From an uncultured Gammaproteobacteria bacterium (GTDB lineage: Bacteria; Pseudomonadota; Gammaproteobacteria; UBA9214), in NCBI GenBank assembly GCA_905479705.1, contig CAJQNP010000174.1:1-34961 (forward strand): a stretch of 34,961 nucleotides of DNA. The letters are read 5' to 3'. This document shows, piece by piece, positions 18,569 to 27,044 of this stretch. Made by a program: the position numbers and the translations under genes. Below the pieces are notes generated by a model. The model made no database searches, was not told the DNA's origin, and saw only the letters and a program-made list of their open reading frames with translations. Within the stretch, counting starts at the first letter, position 1, and the number at the start of each line of letters is the position of its first letter.

Positions 18569-20751
18569 CGCGTGTCAGATCCGGCGTGCTGCCGATGCTG
18601 GCGCTGTTTGCGCTGCTGCTGGTGTCGCTGTCCCTGCTGAGCGACGCGACGCATAATTCCGAACGCTTCGGACAGATGTACTCCATGCTGCTGCTGATCA
18701 ATGCAGCCGCGCTGGTGCTGCTTGGTGCGCTGGTGGCCGCCAATATTTTCGGACTGATTCGACAGCAGCGCATGCAGGCTCCCGGTGCACGCATGACCAG
18801 CCGCCTGGTGGTGATGTTTGTCATTCTTGCGGTCGTGCCGGTTTCGATCGTCTACTATTTTTCCCTGCAGTTTCTGCAGCGCGGCATTGACAGCTGGTTT
18901 GATGTGCGCATCGAACAGGGCCTCGATGACGCGCTTGACCTCAGCCAGGCCGCGCTGGATGTGCGTCTGCGTGATGTGCTGAATCTGACGATCCGCATCG
19001 CCGAGGACCTGTCCGATGCGCCACAGGGGACAGTCTCGTTGACACTTTATGATCAGCGCGTGCGCAGCGGTGCTGCCGAGCTGACTTTGATTGGTGGTGA
19101 CGGCCGCATTGTCGCTTCGAGTAGCTCGGATATTACCGACATCATTCCGGACCAGCCACCCAGCGAGATGATGATGTTGATGCGCAATCGCAAGCATTAT
19201 ATCGGGCTTGATCCGATTGGCGACAGTGGCCTGTATGCGCGCGCACTGGTACCGGTATTGTCGTCGCGCTCGGACAGCGAGGTCTACACGCTGCAAGCGA
19301 TGTACGAGGTTTCGGAACGGTTCAGCTCACTGGCAGAAGGCGTGCAGTCTGCCTATACGCGCTACAAGGAACTGTCGTTTTTGCGTACACCCCTGAAATT
19401 CAGTTACAGCCTGACACTCTCTATCGTGCTGGTTCTGAGTTTGCTGGCGGCAATCTGGGCGGCCTTTCACTCGGCGCGACGACTGGTGGCGCCGGTGCGT
19501 GACCTGGCGGAAGCTACGCACGCGGTTGCCGAGGGTGACTACAGCAGGCGACTGGCGGTTGCCAGCGAAGACGAACTGGGCTTCCTGGTGCGTTCCTTCA
19601 ATGACATGACGCGCCGGCTGGCACGTTCGCGTGAGCAAACCCTGCTTGGCCAACAACAAATCGAGGGGCAGCGCGCCTACCTGGAGGCGGTGCTTGCAAA
19701 CCTGTCATCCGGGGTCATCAGCATGAGTGCGGATTCAGTGGTGCGAGCCATTAACCGCACGGCGAGCAGGCGTTTCGGTATCGATCCCGGCCAGTTCCTG
19801 GGCAAGGAGCTGGCCGCCCTCTCCGGGCAACATGAGCATCTGGAGCCGTTTGTCGATGCCATCCTGCACCACCGCGAACAGGGTGACAAGACCTGGGAGC
19901 AGGAGATTGCCTTGCCGGGTGACAATGGCCACCAGATATTGATGTGTCGCGGCACAGTGCTGGGCGGCAAGGGCAAGCGTGCCGGTGGTCTGGTGATCGT
20001 GTTCGATGATGTTACTACCCTGATACAGGCGCAGCGGGATGCCGCCTGGGGCGAAGTGGCGCGCCGCCTTGCGCACGAGATCAAGAACCCGTTGACGCCG
20101 ATCCAGTTATCCGCGGAACGCCTGCGGCGGCGTTACCTGTCGAGCATGGCGGCCGACGATGCCGAGTTGCTGGATCGTGCCACGCGTACCATCGTCAACC
20201 AGGTCGATGCGATGAAAAAGATGGTGAATGCCTTCAGCGAGTATGCACGTGCGCCCAGCGTGCATCTGGAAACCATGAATCTTAACCAGCTGGTGCGTGA
20301 AGTGCTGGATCTCTACCGCAGCAGTGATCTGAATGTAGAGATTGTTGAACAGCTTGACGCCGGGAACGACACCATCGAAGGCGATGCCGGGCGCTTGCGA
20401 CAGCTGTTGCACAACCTGGTCAAAAATGCGCTGGAAGCCGTCAGGGATACCCCGGATGGTCGCATCGTGGTGTCGACCTGTGCCGTGAATACTGTCGAGA
20501 CAGGTCAGGTCGAGTTGTGTGTTGAGGACAACGGTGCTGGTTTTGAGGCGGCAGTCATGGAGAACATCTTTGAACCCTATGTTTCGACGAAGGCCAAGGG
20601 CAGTGGTCTGGGACTGGCTATCGTCAAGAAAATTGTCGAGGAACACAGCGCTACCATCAGTGCCGAAGCCGGCGCTTCCGGTGGTGCACTGGTCAGGATA
20701 CGTTTCATGCTATCGAGCGAGCATGGCAGCGCCACAGAAAACCTTGCCTGA
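18550..20751 (+). CDS. NtrY-like membrane sensor histidine kinase (HAMP, PAS, HisKA, HATPase)
   Basis: N-terminal TM helices; HAMP/PAS region; VARRLAHEIKNPLTPIQLSAERLRRRY; NLVKNALEAV; GSGLGLAIVKKIVEEH. Confidence 0.92.
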   Translation: MAAGSLTRVRSGVLPMLALFALLLVSLSLLSDATHNSERFGQMYSMLLLINAAALVLLGALVAANIFGLIRQQRMQAPGARMTSRLVVMFVILAVVPVSIVYYFSLQFLQRGIDSWFDVRIEQGLDDALDLSQAALDVRLRDVLNLTIRIAEDLSDAPQGTVSLTLYDQRVRSGAAELTLIGGDGRIVASSSSDITDIIPDQPPSEMMMLMRNRKHYIGLDPIGDSGLYARALVPVLSSRSDSEVYTLQAMYEVSERFSSLAEGVQSAYTRYKELSFLRTPLKFSYSLTLSIVLVLSLLAAIWAAFHSARRLVAPVRDLAEATHAVAEGDYSRRLAVASEDELGFLVRSFNDMTRRLARSREQTLLGQQQIEGQRAYLEAVLANLSSGVISMSADSVVRAINRTASRRFGIDPGQFLGKELAALSGQHEHLEPFVDAILHHREQGDKTWEQEIALPGDNGHQILMCRGTVLGGKGKRAGGLVIVFDDVTTLIQAQRDAAWGEVARRLAHEIKNPLTPIQLSAERLRRRYLSSMAADDAELLDRATRTIVNQVDAMKKMVNAFSEYARAPSVHLETMNLNQLVREVLDLYRSSDLNVEIVEQLDAGNDTIEGDAGRLRQLLHNLVKNALEAVRDTPDGRIVVSTCAVNTVETGQVELCVEDNGAGFEAAVMENIFEPYVSTKAKGSGLGLAIVKKIVEEHSATISAEAGASGGALVRIRFMLSSEHGSATENLA

Positions 20752-20870
20752 TCCCGGTTCACCACGACTGGCTGGCGAGTGTGGGCTATACTTGCGTTTT
20801 CCCGGGATGCAGCAGTGCCGGTTGTAGTGCCAACAATAGAAATTGAATTCATGAAAATGGAACACGCCAC

Positions 20871-22232
20871 ATGACAAGCCGGCACATCCTCGTTGTCGAT
20901 GACGAGCCTGATATTCGCAGCCTGGTGCAGGAAATTCTCGAGGATGAAGGCTATACCGTCACGACCGCTGATGGCGGTGAAGCTGCGCGCAAGGCACGGC
21001 GTGCGCGGCGCCCCGACCTGATCCTGCTGGATATCTGGATGGAGGGCACCGACGGCATAACACTGCTGCGCGAATGGTCCGAGAAAGGTGGATTGCCCTG
21101 CCCGGTGGTCATGATGTCGGGGCACGGCACGGTGGAGACGGCTGTCGAGGCAACCCGCCTCGGGGCCTATGATTTTATCGAGAAACCCATCTCGCTCGCC
21201 AAGCTGCTGCTAACAGTGGAACGCGCCTTTGAGAGCGATCGCCTGCAGCGTGAAAACGTTGACCTGCGCGAACATGCGCAACCCGTCGTTGAACCACAGG
21301 GAAAGTCTGCGGTCATGACGCAGCTGCGTGAACAGGCGAAAAAGCTCGCGCAGCATAACAGCTGGGTGCTGATCAGTGGCGAGGCGGGTGCCGGCAAAGG
21401 TACCTTTGCACGTTATATACATGACCAGAGCGCGCGGCGTGATGGCCCGTTTGTGGAAATTGCCGTTGGTTCTATCTCCGAGGAAAATTCGGCCGCCGAG
21501 CTGTTTGGCAGCGAAGAGGGTGAGGCCGTGCACTATGGTCGTCTTGAACAGGCCAATGGCGGCACACTGAGTATCGGCGACATCGCGGACATGGACCTGC
21601 AGACACAGGCGCGCCTGCTGAGTGTCTTTCAGACGCATTCCTTTACCCGCCTTGGAGGCAGCGAGGATGTCGAGGTGGATCTGCGGGTGATTGCCACGAC
21701 ACAGCGCAACCTCGAGGATGAGGTGGCTGCGGGACGTTTTCGCGATGACCTGTTTTACCACCTGAACGTGGTGCCCCTGCATATACCCGCGCTGCGCGAG
21801 CACGCCGATGATGTGCATGAATTGCTGGATTACTACATTGATTACCTCGTCACTCATGAGCGGCTGTCCTATCGCCATTTCAGTGTTGCCGCGCAAAACA
21901 GACTGCGTAACTACGACTGGCCTGGCAATATTCGTGAGCTGAAAAACCTGGTGCAGCGGCTGTTGATCCTTGGTACGGGTGAAGAGATCGAGGCGGCGGA
22001 GGTCGAGCAGGCGATCAGCACGCAACCTGTCACGGGCGATTCGGGCGCACCTGCCCTGCCCTATGATCTACCGCTGCGCGAGGCGCGTGAAAAGTTCGAA
22101 CATGACTACCTGCTGCACCAGCTGACAGAGGTTGGTGGCAGCGTTGGCAAGCTGGCAAAACGTGTCGAGATGGAACGTACGCACCTGTATCGAAAATTAC
22201 GTGCACTCGGAATTGACCACAAGAAAGGGTGA
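20871..22232 (+). CDS. NtrX-like response regulator (REC + degenerate AAA+ bEBP domain + Fis-type HTH)
   Basis: ILVVDDEPDIRSLVQEIL, LILLDIWMEGTDGI; AAA+ GEAGAGKGT; ELFGSEEGEAVHYGRLEQANGGTLSIGDI lacks GAFTGA; C-terminal VGGSVGKLAKRVEMERTHLYRKLRALGI. Confidence 0.9.
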   Translation: MTSRHILVVDDEPDIRSLVQEILEDEGYTVTTADGGEAARKARRARRPDLILLDIWMEGTDGITLLREWSEKGGLPCPVVMMSGHGTVETAVEATRLGAYDFIEKPISLAKLLLTVERAFESDRLQRENVDLREHAQPVVEPQGKSAVMTQLREQAKKLAQHNSWVLISGEAGAGKGTFARYIHDQSARRDGPFVEIAVGSISEENSAAELFGSEEGEAVHYGRLEQANGGTLSIGDIADMDLQTQARLLSVFQTHSFTRLGGSEDVEVDLRVIATTQRNLEDEVAAGRFRDDLFYHLNVVPLHIPALREHADDVHELLDYYIDYLVTHERLSYRHFSVAAQNRLRNYDWPGNIRELKNLVQRLLILGTGEEIEAAEVEQAISTQPVTGDSGAPALPYDLPLREAREKFEHDYLLHQLTEVGGSVGKLAKRVEMERTHLYRKLRALGIDHKKG

Positions 22233-22296
22233 TGCACCTGCAGTCCACAGACTGCCGCCACAGCTGGCAGGGAACCTGAATCAGGAATAAGAGCAC

Positions 22297-23670
22297 ATGA
22301 AGATTTTAATCCTGGGCGCCGGTCAGGTCGGCGCCTCGGTTGCTGCCAACCTGGCGAGTGAGGCAAACGACATTACTGTCGTCGATGACGATTCTGCCAC
22401 CTTGCAGGATCTGCAGGATCGACTCGATATTCGCACCGTCATCGGACATGCCTCGTATCCGGAAGTCCTTGCGCAGGCGGGTGCCGATGATGCCGATATG
22501 GTAATTGCTGTCACACGCAATGATGAAACCAACATGATTGCCTGCCAGGTCGCCTACACGCTGTTCCATACGCCGACGAAGATCGCGCGCGTGCGTTCGG
22601 TCGAGTACCTGAAGCATGCGCGGCTGTTTGCGCAGGAGGCCCTGCCGGTCGATGTGCTCATCAGTCCCGAGCAGCTGGTGACCGACTACATACAGCGTCT
22701 GATCGAAAATCCGGGTGCCCTGCAGGTGCTCGATTTTGCCGAGGGCCGGGTGCAGCTGGTGGCGGTACATGCCTATTACGGTGGCCCGCTGGTCGGCCAC
22801 GAGCTGCGCGAACTGAAAGAACACATGCCGGGTATTGATGCGCGTGTGGCATCCATCTACCGCCAGGGGATGCCCATCAAGCCGGAAGGCGACACCATTA
22901 TCGAGGCAGATGACGAGGTGTTTTTTGTCGCCGCGGCCAGGCATATCCATGCTGTCATGGGTGAGCTGCGCAAGATGGACAAGCCGGTCAAGCGCGTCAT
23001 TCTGGCGGGTGGCGGTAACATTGGCATGCGCCTCGCGTGTGCCATCGAGGCGCGGTACCAGCTCAAGATTATCGAGCGCAACCCGGAGCGTGCACGCATG
23101 CTGTCGGAAACGCTTGGCCGCGCCATCGTGCTGCTGGGTGATGCGGCTGATGAAGAACTGCTGCTGGAAGAAAACATCGAGAATACCGATGTCTTTTGCG
23201 CGCTGACCAACGACGAGGAGGCCAATATCCTTTCCGGTATGCTGGCCAAGCGTCTGGGTGCGCGCAAGGTGATGTCGCTGATCAATCGTGCGTCCTATGT
23301 CAATCTGGTGCAGAGCGGCAGCATCGATGTAGCCATATCGCCACAGCAGGCGACCATCGGCAGTCTGCTGACACATGTCAGGCGCGGTGATGTGGTGATG
23401 GTGCACTCGCTGCGCCGCGGTGCGGCCGAGGCAATTGAAGCTGTTGCCCACGGTGACCGCGGCAGCTCAAAGGTTGTGGGCAGGGCCATTGAAGAGATCA
23501 AGTTGCCCAAGGGGACCACCATTGGTGCGATCGTGCGTGGTGAAGAGGTCATCATCGCGCATCATGACACCGTGATAAATACCGATGACCACGTGGTCCT
23601 GTTTCTGGCGGACAAGAATTGTATCCAGGAAGTCGAGCGTCTTTTCCAGGTTGGTGTCACTTTCTTCTGA
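22297..23670 (+). CDS. trkA: Trk system potassium transporter TrkA (two RCK_N/RCK_C)
   Basis: [32 protein letters not shown]; second NAD fold [18 protein letters not shown]. Confidence 0.95.
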   Translation: MKILILGAGQVGASVAANLASEANDITVVDDDSATLQDLQDRLDIRTVIGHASYPEVLAQAGADDADMVIAVTRNDETNMIACQVAYTLFHTPTKIARVRSVEYLKHARLFAQEALPVDVLISPEQLVTDYIQRLIENPGALQVLDFAEGRVQLVAVHAYYGGPLVGHELRELKEHMPGIDARVASIYRQGMPIKPEGDTIIEADDEVFFVAAARHIHAVMGELRKMDKPVKRVILAGGGNIGMRLACAIEARYQLKIIERNPERARMLSETLGRAIVLLGDAADEELLLEENIENTDVFCALTNDEEANILSGMLAKRLGARKVMSLINRASYVNLVQSGSIDVAISPQQATIGSLLTHVRRGDVVMVHSLRRGAAEAIEAVAHGDRGSSKVVGRAIEEIKLPKGTTIGAIVRGEEVIIAHHDTVINTDDHVVLFLADKNCIQEVERLFQVGVTFF

Positions 23671-23709
23671 CATGCTGCATGCCGTAGAGAACCCGGTGGG
23701 TAACTGAAC

Positions 23710-25161
23710 GTGCACCTGCTCTCCATTCAACGCCTGCTTGGCATGATGCTGATGCTGTTCAGCGCGACGCTGCTGCCCCCGGCCGCGGTATCCTGGTTTT
23801 ATGACGACGGCCAGCTCCTGATCTTTGTCGAAGGCATGCTTGCCGTGCTGGTGCTTGGTTGCCTGATGTGGTTCCCGGCGCGGCGTTTCAGGGAGGAGCT
23901 GCGAGTTCGTGACGGTTTCCTGATCGTGGTGCTGTTCTGGCTGGTGCTCGGACTGGCGGGTGCGTTGCCATTTGCCATATCGATTACGCCCGAGATGTCA
24001 GTTACGGATGCCGTCTTTGAATCGTTTTCCGGATTGACCACGACCGGTGCGACGGTCATTACCGGGCTGGATGAACTGCCCAAGTCGATCCTGTTTTATC
24101 GACAACAGCTGCAGTGGCTCGGTGGTATGGGCATCATCGTGCTGGCCGTCGCCATCATGCCCATGCTGGGTGTGGGTGGTATGCAGTTGTATCGTGCTGA
24201 AACGCCAGGGCCGCTCAAGGACACCAAGCTGACACCGCGCATTACCGAGACGGCCAAGGCGCTCTGGTACATCTACCTTTCGCTCACTGTTGTGTGTGCC
24301 GCCAGTTACTGGCAGGCCGGCATGAGTGGCTTCGATGCGATCGCGCACAGCTTTTCCACCATTGCGATCGGTGGCTTCTCTACCCATGACGAAAGTATCG
24401 GCTACTTTCAGAGCACCAGCATCGAGATGATCGCGGTGGTCTTCATGCTGCTTGCCGGTATGAATTTCGCACTGCATTTCGTTGCGTGGCGCTCGCTGAA
24501 CCTGAAGGCATACTTTCGCGACTCGGAGTTGAAAACCTACCTGGTTGTGCTGTCACTGGTGACGGCGATAACGGTGACGTACCTGTACTACACCGATACG
24601 TTTATCTTTTACGATGAAGCGCTGTATGCCGGCCTGTTTCAGGCCGTGTCTATCGGAACCACGACCGGTTTTACCACGGCAGATTATTTTGACTGGCCCG
24701 GGTTCCTGCCGGTGATGCTGCTGTTCGTCAGCTTCATTGGCGGTTGCACCGGTTCCACCGGCGGCGGCATGAAGGTCATCCGCTTCCTGCTGTTGCTGAA
24801 ACAGGGACACCGGGAAACCATGCGCCTGATTCGCCCGAATGCCCAGATTCCGGTCAAAGTGGGGGGTAAGCCCATGTCTGACCGGATTATCAGTGCGGTG
24901 TGGGGGTTTTTTGCGGCCTATGTGGGGAGCTTCGTGATCATCATGCTGTTTCTGATGGCAACCGGGCTGGATCAGATTACGGCATTTTCAGCAGTTGCGG
25001 CCTGTATGAATAACCTGGGTCCCGGTCTGGGCGGCGTGGGTGAAAACTTCATTGGATTGACCGACCCTGCAAAGTGGGCGCTGTCGTTTGCCATGATGCT
25101 CGGCAGGCTGGAGATCTTTACCCTGCTGATCCTGTTTACCCGTGCGTTCTGGCGGCGCTAG
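23710..25161 (+). CDS. trkH: TrkH family potassium uptake protein
   Basis: GTG start; SGLTTTGATVITGLDELPKSILFYRQQLQWLGGMGIIVLAVAIMPMLGVGGMQLYRAETPG; GCTGSTGGGMKVIR. Confidence 0.95.
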   Translation: MHLLSIQRLLGMMLMLFSATLLPPAAVSWFYDDGQLLIFVEGMLAVLVLGCLMWFPARRFREELRVRDGFLIVVLFWLVLGLAGALPFAISITPEMSVTDAVFESFSGLTTTGATVITGLDELPKSILFYRQQLQWLGGMGIIVLAVAIMPMLGVGGMQLYRAETPGPLKDTKLTPRITETAKALWYIYLSLTVVCAASYWQAGMSGFDAIAHSFSTIAIGGFSTHDESIGYFQSTSIEMIAVVFMLLAGMNFALHFVAWRSLNLKAYFRDSELKTYLVVLSLVTAITVTYLYYTDTFIFYDEALYAGLFQAVSIGTTTGFTTADYFDWPGFLPVMLLFVSFIGGCTGSTGGGMKVIRFLLLLKQGHRETMRLIRPNAQIPVKVGGKPMSDRIISAVWGFFAAYVGSFVIIMLFLMATGLDQITAFSAVAACMNNLGPGLGGVGENFIGLTDPAKWALSFAMMLGRLEIFTLLILFTRAFWRR

Positions 25162-26072
25162 GCTTTAGTTCTCGTTGTAGCAGTCCGTGGCCTTTTGTAG
25201 AAGGATGCCTCGCCCTCGGGGCGACTTTTGAAACGGCGGTAACTCCACTGGTACTGTTCCGGACACTCGCGTACACACTGCTCTACCGCCCTGTTGACGC
25301 CCGCGACATTACTTTCAATGTCACTGGCCTCGTTCACAGCGGTGAAGGACCTGAAGTGCAAGTGGAAGCCCCGACCCCACGAGAGGCGTTCGCACCAGGC
25401 AAAGATGATGGGTGCACCGCTGCGAATCGACAGGCGTGAGAGAAACACCATGCTGTAGGCCGGTATGCCAAAAAACGGTGCGAACACACCGGTACCGGCC
25501 TGTGGTTCCTGGTCGGGCAACATGGCAACCACATTGCCCTGTTCGAGTGCCTTGTAGATGAGTCGAATGCCCCTGGCATTCGCAGGCACGTAGTTTCCGC
25601 CCAGGCGGTTGCGCGCATTGCGCACCAGGTCTTCTGCCTCGGCGATCTTCAGCGGACGGTAGAGGCAGGTAATAGCGAACTCGGCAGAGCCATACAGGCC
25701 GGCCGCCTCCCAGGAACCCAGGTGCGGTGTAGCGAGGATCACACCGGAACCCGCTGCGATTGTCTGTTGAACCTGTTCATTCCCATCAACCCGGCGGATC
25801 AGGCGCAGCGATTGTTCCCCGCTGCGAAACCACAGTGCGCTGGTTTCGATGATGGTCTTGCCGGTTTCCAGCAGACTTTTTCGCAGCAGTGCCCGTTGTT
25901 CGCGGGCAGACAATTCTGGAAGGCAGCGCGCAATATTGATTTCACTACTGCTGCGTGAGCGATTTGGAATAAGGATCAGACCCCAGCCAATGCCGACGCC
26001 GATGGCGTGAATGACCGGCAACGGCAAATAGGCACATATGTACAGAATGGTTTTGATGAAGAATAAACGCAT
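25158..26072 (-). CDS. LpxL/HtrB-family lysophospholipid/lipid A acyltransferase
   Basis: GVILATPHLGSWEAAGLYG (HxxxxD/E-type), CLYRPLK, MLPDQEPQAGTGVFAPFFG, QYQWSYRRFKSRPEG. Confidence 0.9.
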   Translation of the reverse strand: MRLFFIKTILYICAYLPLPVIHAIGVGIGWGLILIPNRSRSSSEINIARCLPELSAREQRALLRKSLLETGKTIIETSALWFRSGEQSLRLIRRVDGNEQVQQTIAAGSGVILATPHLGSWEAAGLYGSAEFAITCLYRPLKIAEAEDLVRNARNRLGGNYVPANARGIRLIYKALEQGNVVAMLPDQEPQAGTGVFAPFFGIPAYSMVFLSRLSIRSGAPIIFAWCERLSWGRGFHLHFRSFTAVNEASDIESNVAGVNRAVEQCVRECPEQYQWSYRRFKSRPEGEASFYKRPRTATTRTKA

Positions 26073-26079
26073 ATTTAGT

Positions 26080-26115
26080 AATTATCTGATTATATCCCAC
26101 TATGGTCAATATAAT
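26080..26115 (-). promoter_or_regulatory. Sigma-70-like promoter for the acyltransferase: TTGACC-17-GATAAT (minus strand)
   Basis: Reverse strand reads ...ATTATATTGACCATAGTGGGATATAATCAGATAATTACTAAATATG...; 5/6 and 5/6 consensus matches with 17-nt spacing; extent approximate. Confidence 0.5.
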
Positions 26116-26138
26116 GCGCATATGTTTGTTTGTTATAC

Positions 26139-26159
26139 CCACTATTTATTAAATAGTGG
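26139..26159. promoter_or_regulatory. Perfect 21-bp palindrome CCACTATTTA-T-TAAATAGTGG, candidate operator in the divergent acyltransferase/rhodanese promoter region
   Basis: 10-bp perfect arms about a single central base; overlaps the expected -35 position of a TATAAT at 26170-26175. Confidence 0.55.
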
Positions 26160-26382
26160 CCATTATCGTTATAATATCTCTACCAATTATCTAACAATCC
26201 AGATTGTGGGAAATATTATTATTTATTTAGCAATTTAATCATTTTATGTGGGATTTGTGATGTTTTTAGTCGCTTTCTCACCGGCCATATTTGATTTTCG
26301 CGCTTGCCACACCGTGGTTGCTACGCAGCACAGCTGGCGACACAATGCAGGATACTGTATCCATCGATCAGGAGAAAATCAC

Positions 26383-26808
26383 TTGGCCAACGAAGTGCAG
26401 TCCATAACACCCCAGCAGGCATGGGAAATTGTACAGGCTAATCAAAGGGCTGTGATGATCGATGTGCGGTCCAGCATGGAGTTCCTGTTCGTGGGGCACC
26501 CGCGAGGCAGCGTACACGTACCCTGGATCGATGCGCCCGAGTGGATTGTGAACCCGCATTTTATCACCGAGGTGCGCAAGGTCATGCTTGGCGGAGTGGG
26601 CATGGGTGAACACGGTGACGATGCACCGGTCGTGCTCATTTGTCGCAGTGGAAAACGCTCTCTAGAGGCAGGCAAGTTGTTGATGAATAATGGGTTTAAA
26701 GACGTCTACAACGTTACCGAGGGCTTCGAGGGTGAACTCGACGACAGTCACCACCGTTCCACCCTGGGTGGCTGGCGGTTTCACGGCCTGCCCTGGGAGC
26801 AGTGCTGA
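26383..26808 (+). CDS. Rhodanese-like domain protein
   Basis: TTG start preceded by AGGAG at 26370-26374 (8-nt spacing); AVMIDVRSSMEFLFVGHPRGSVHVPWID; active-site loop VLICRSGKRSLEAG. The ORF track start (26248) lies in an AT-rich non-coding-looking stretch. Confidence 0.88.
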   Translation: MANEVQSITPQQAWEIVQANQRAVMIDVRSSMEFLFVGHPRGSVHVPWIDAPEWIVNPHFITEVRKVMLGGVGMGEHGDDAPVVLICRSGKRSLEAGKLLMNNGFKDVYNVTEGFEGELDDSHHRSTLGGWRFHGLPWEQC

Positions 26809-26815
26809 GCATGAC

Positions 26816-26862
26816 TGACCCGGCAAGAATGCAGTACTGGGCATAATTGACCCTGCAAGAAT
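26816..26862. repeat. Two 15-bp direct repeats TGACCC[G/T]GCAAGAAT (26816-26830; 26848-26862), 32 bp apart
   Basis: 14/15 identity by direct reading. Confidence 0.75.
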
Positions 26863-26875
26863 ATATAAATATACT
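26847..26875 (+). promoter_or_regulatory. Sigma-70-like promoter for dsrE2: TTGACC-17-TATACT
   Basis: -35 TTGACC 26847-26852, 17-nt spacer, -10 TATACT 26870-26875. Confidence 0.65.
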
Positions 26876-26907
26876 TATGCGTTCATACAAATAACTAACC
26901 AGATCGT

Positions 26908-27030
26908 AAGGCCCACGGTTACTGTCACGACCCCGGGTCACTTCGTGAGGTCGAAAACCGTACAGGGAAAGCCCTGTTACTTTCAAAAAATCATTCCCGC
27001 ACATCTTACGTCGGTGTCCGGAGTGGCCTT
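26908..27030 (+). promoter_or_regulatory. Putative structured 5' leader of dsrE2
   Basis: Closing helix AAGGC(C)CAC 26908-26916 / GTGGCCTT 27023-27030; ACGGTT 26915-26920 / AACCGT 26956-26961; CGACC 26928-26932 / GGTCG 26949-26953 (alternative TCACGA/TCGTGA); ACAGGG 26962-26967 / CCCTGT 26972-26977. The outer helix ends next to SD GAGGAG 27032-27037. Confidence 0.4.
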
Positions 27031-27044
27031 TGAGGAGTACAACC

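Noticed and set aside
22306-23451. 381-aa minus-strand ORF opposite trkA
   Set aside because: Antisense shadow of a clear trkA gene.
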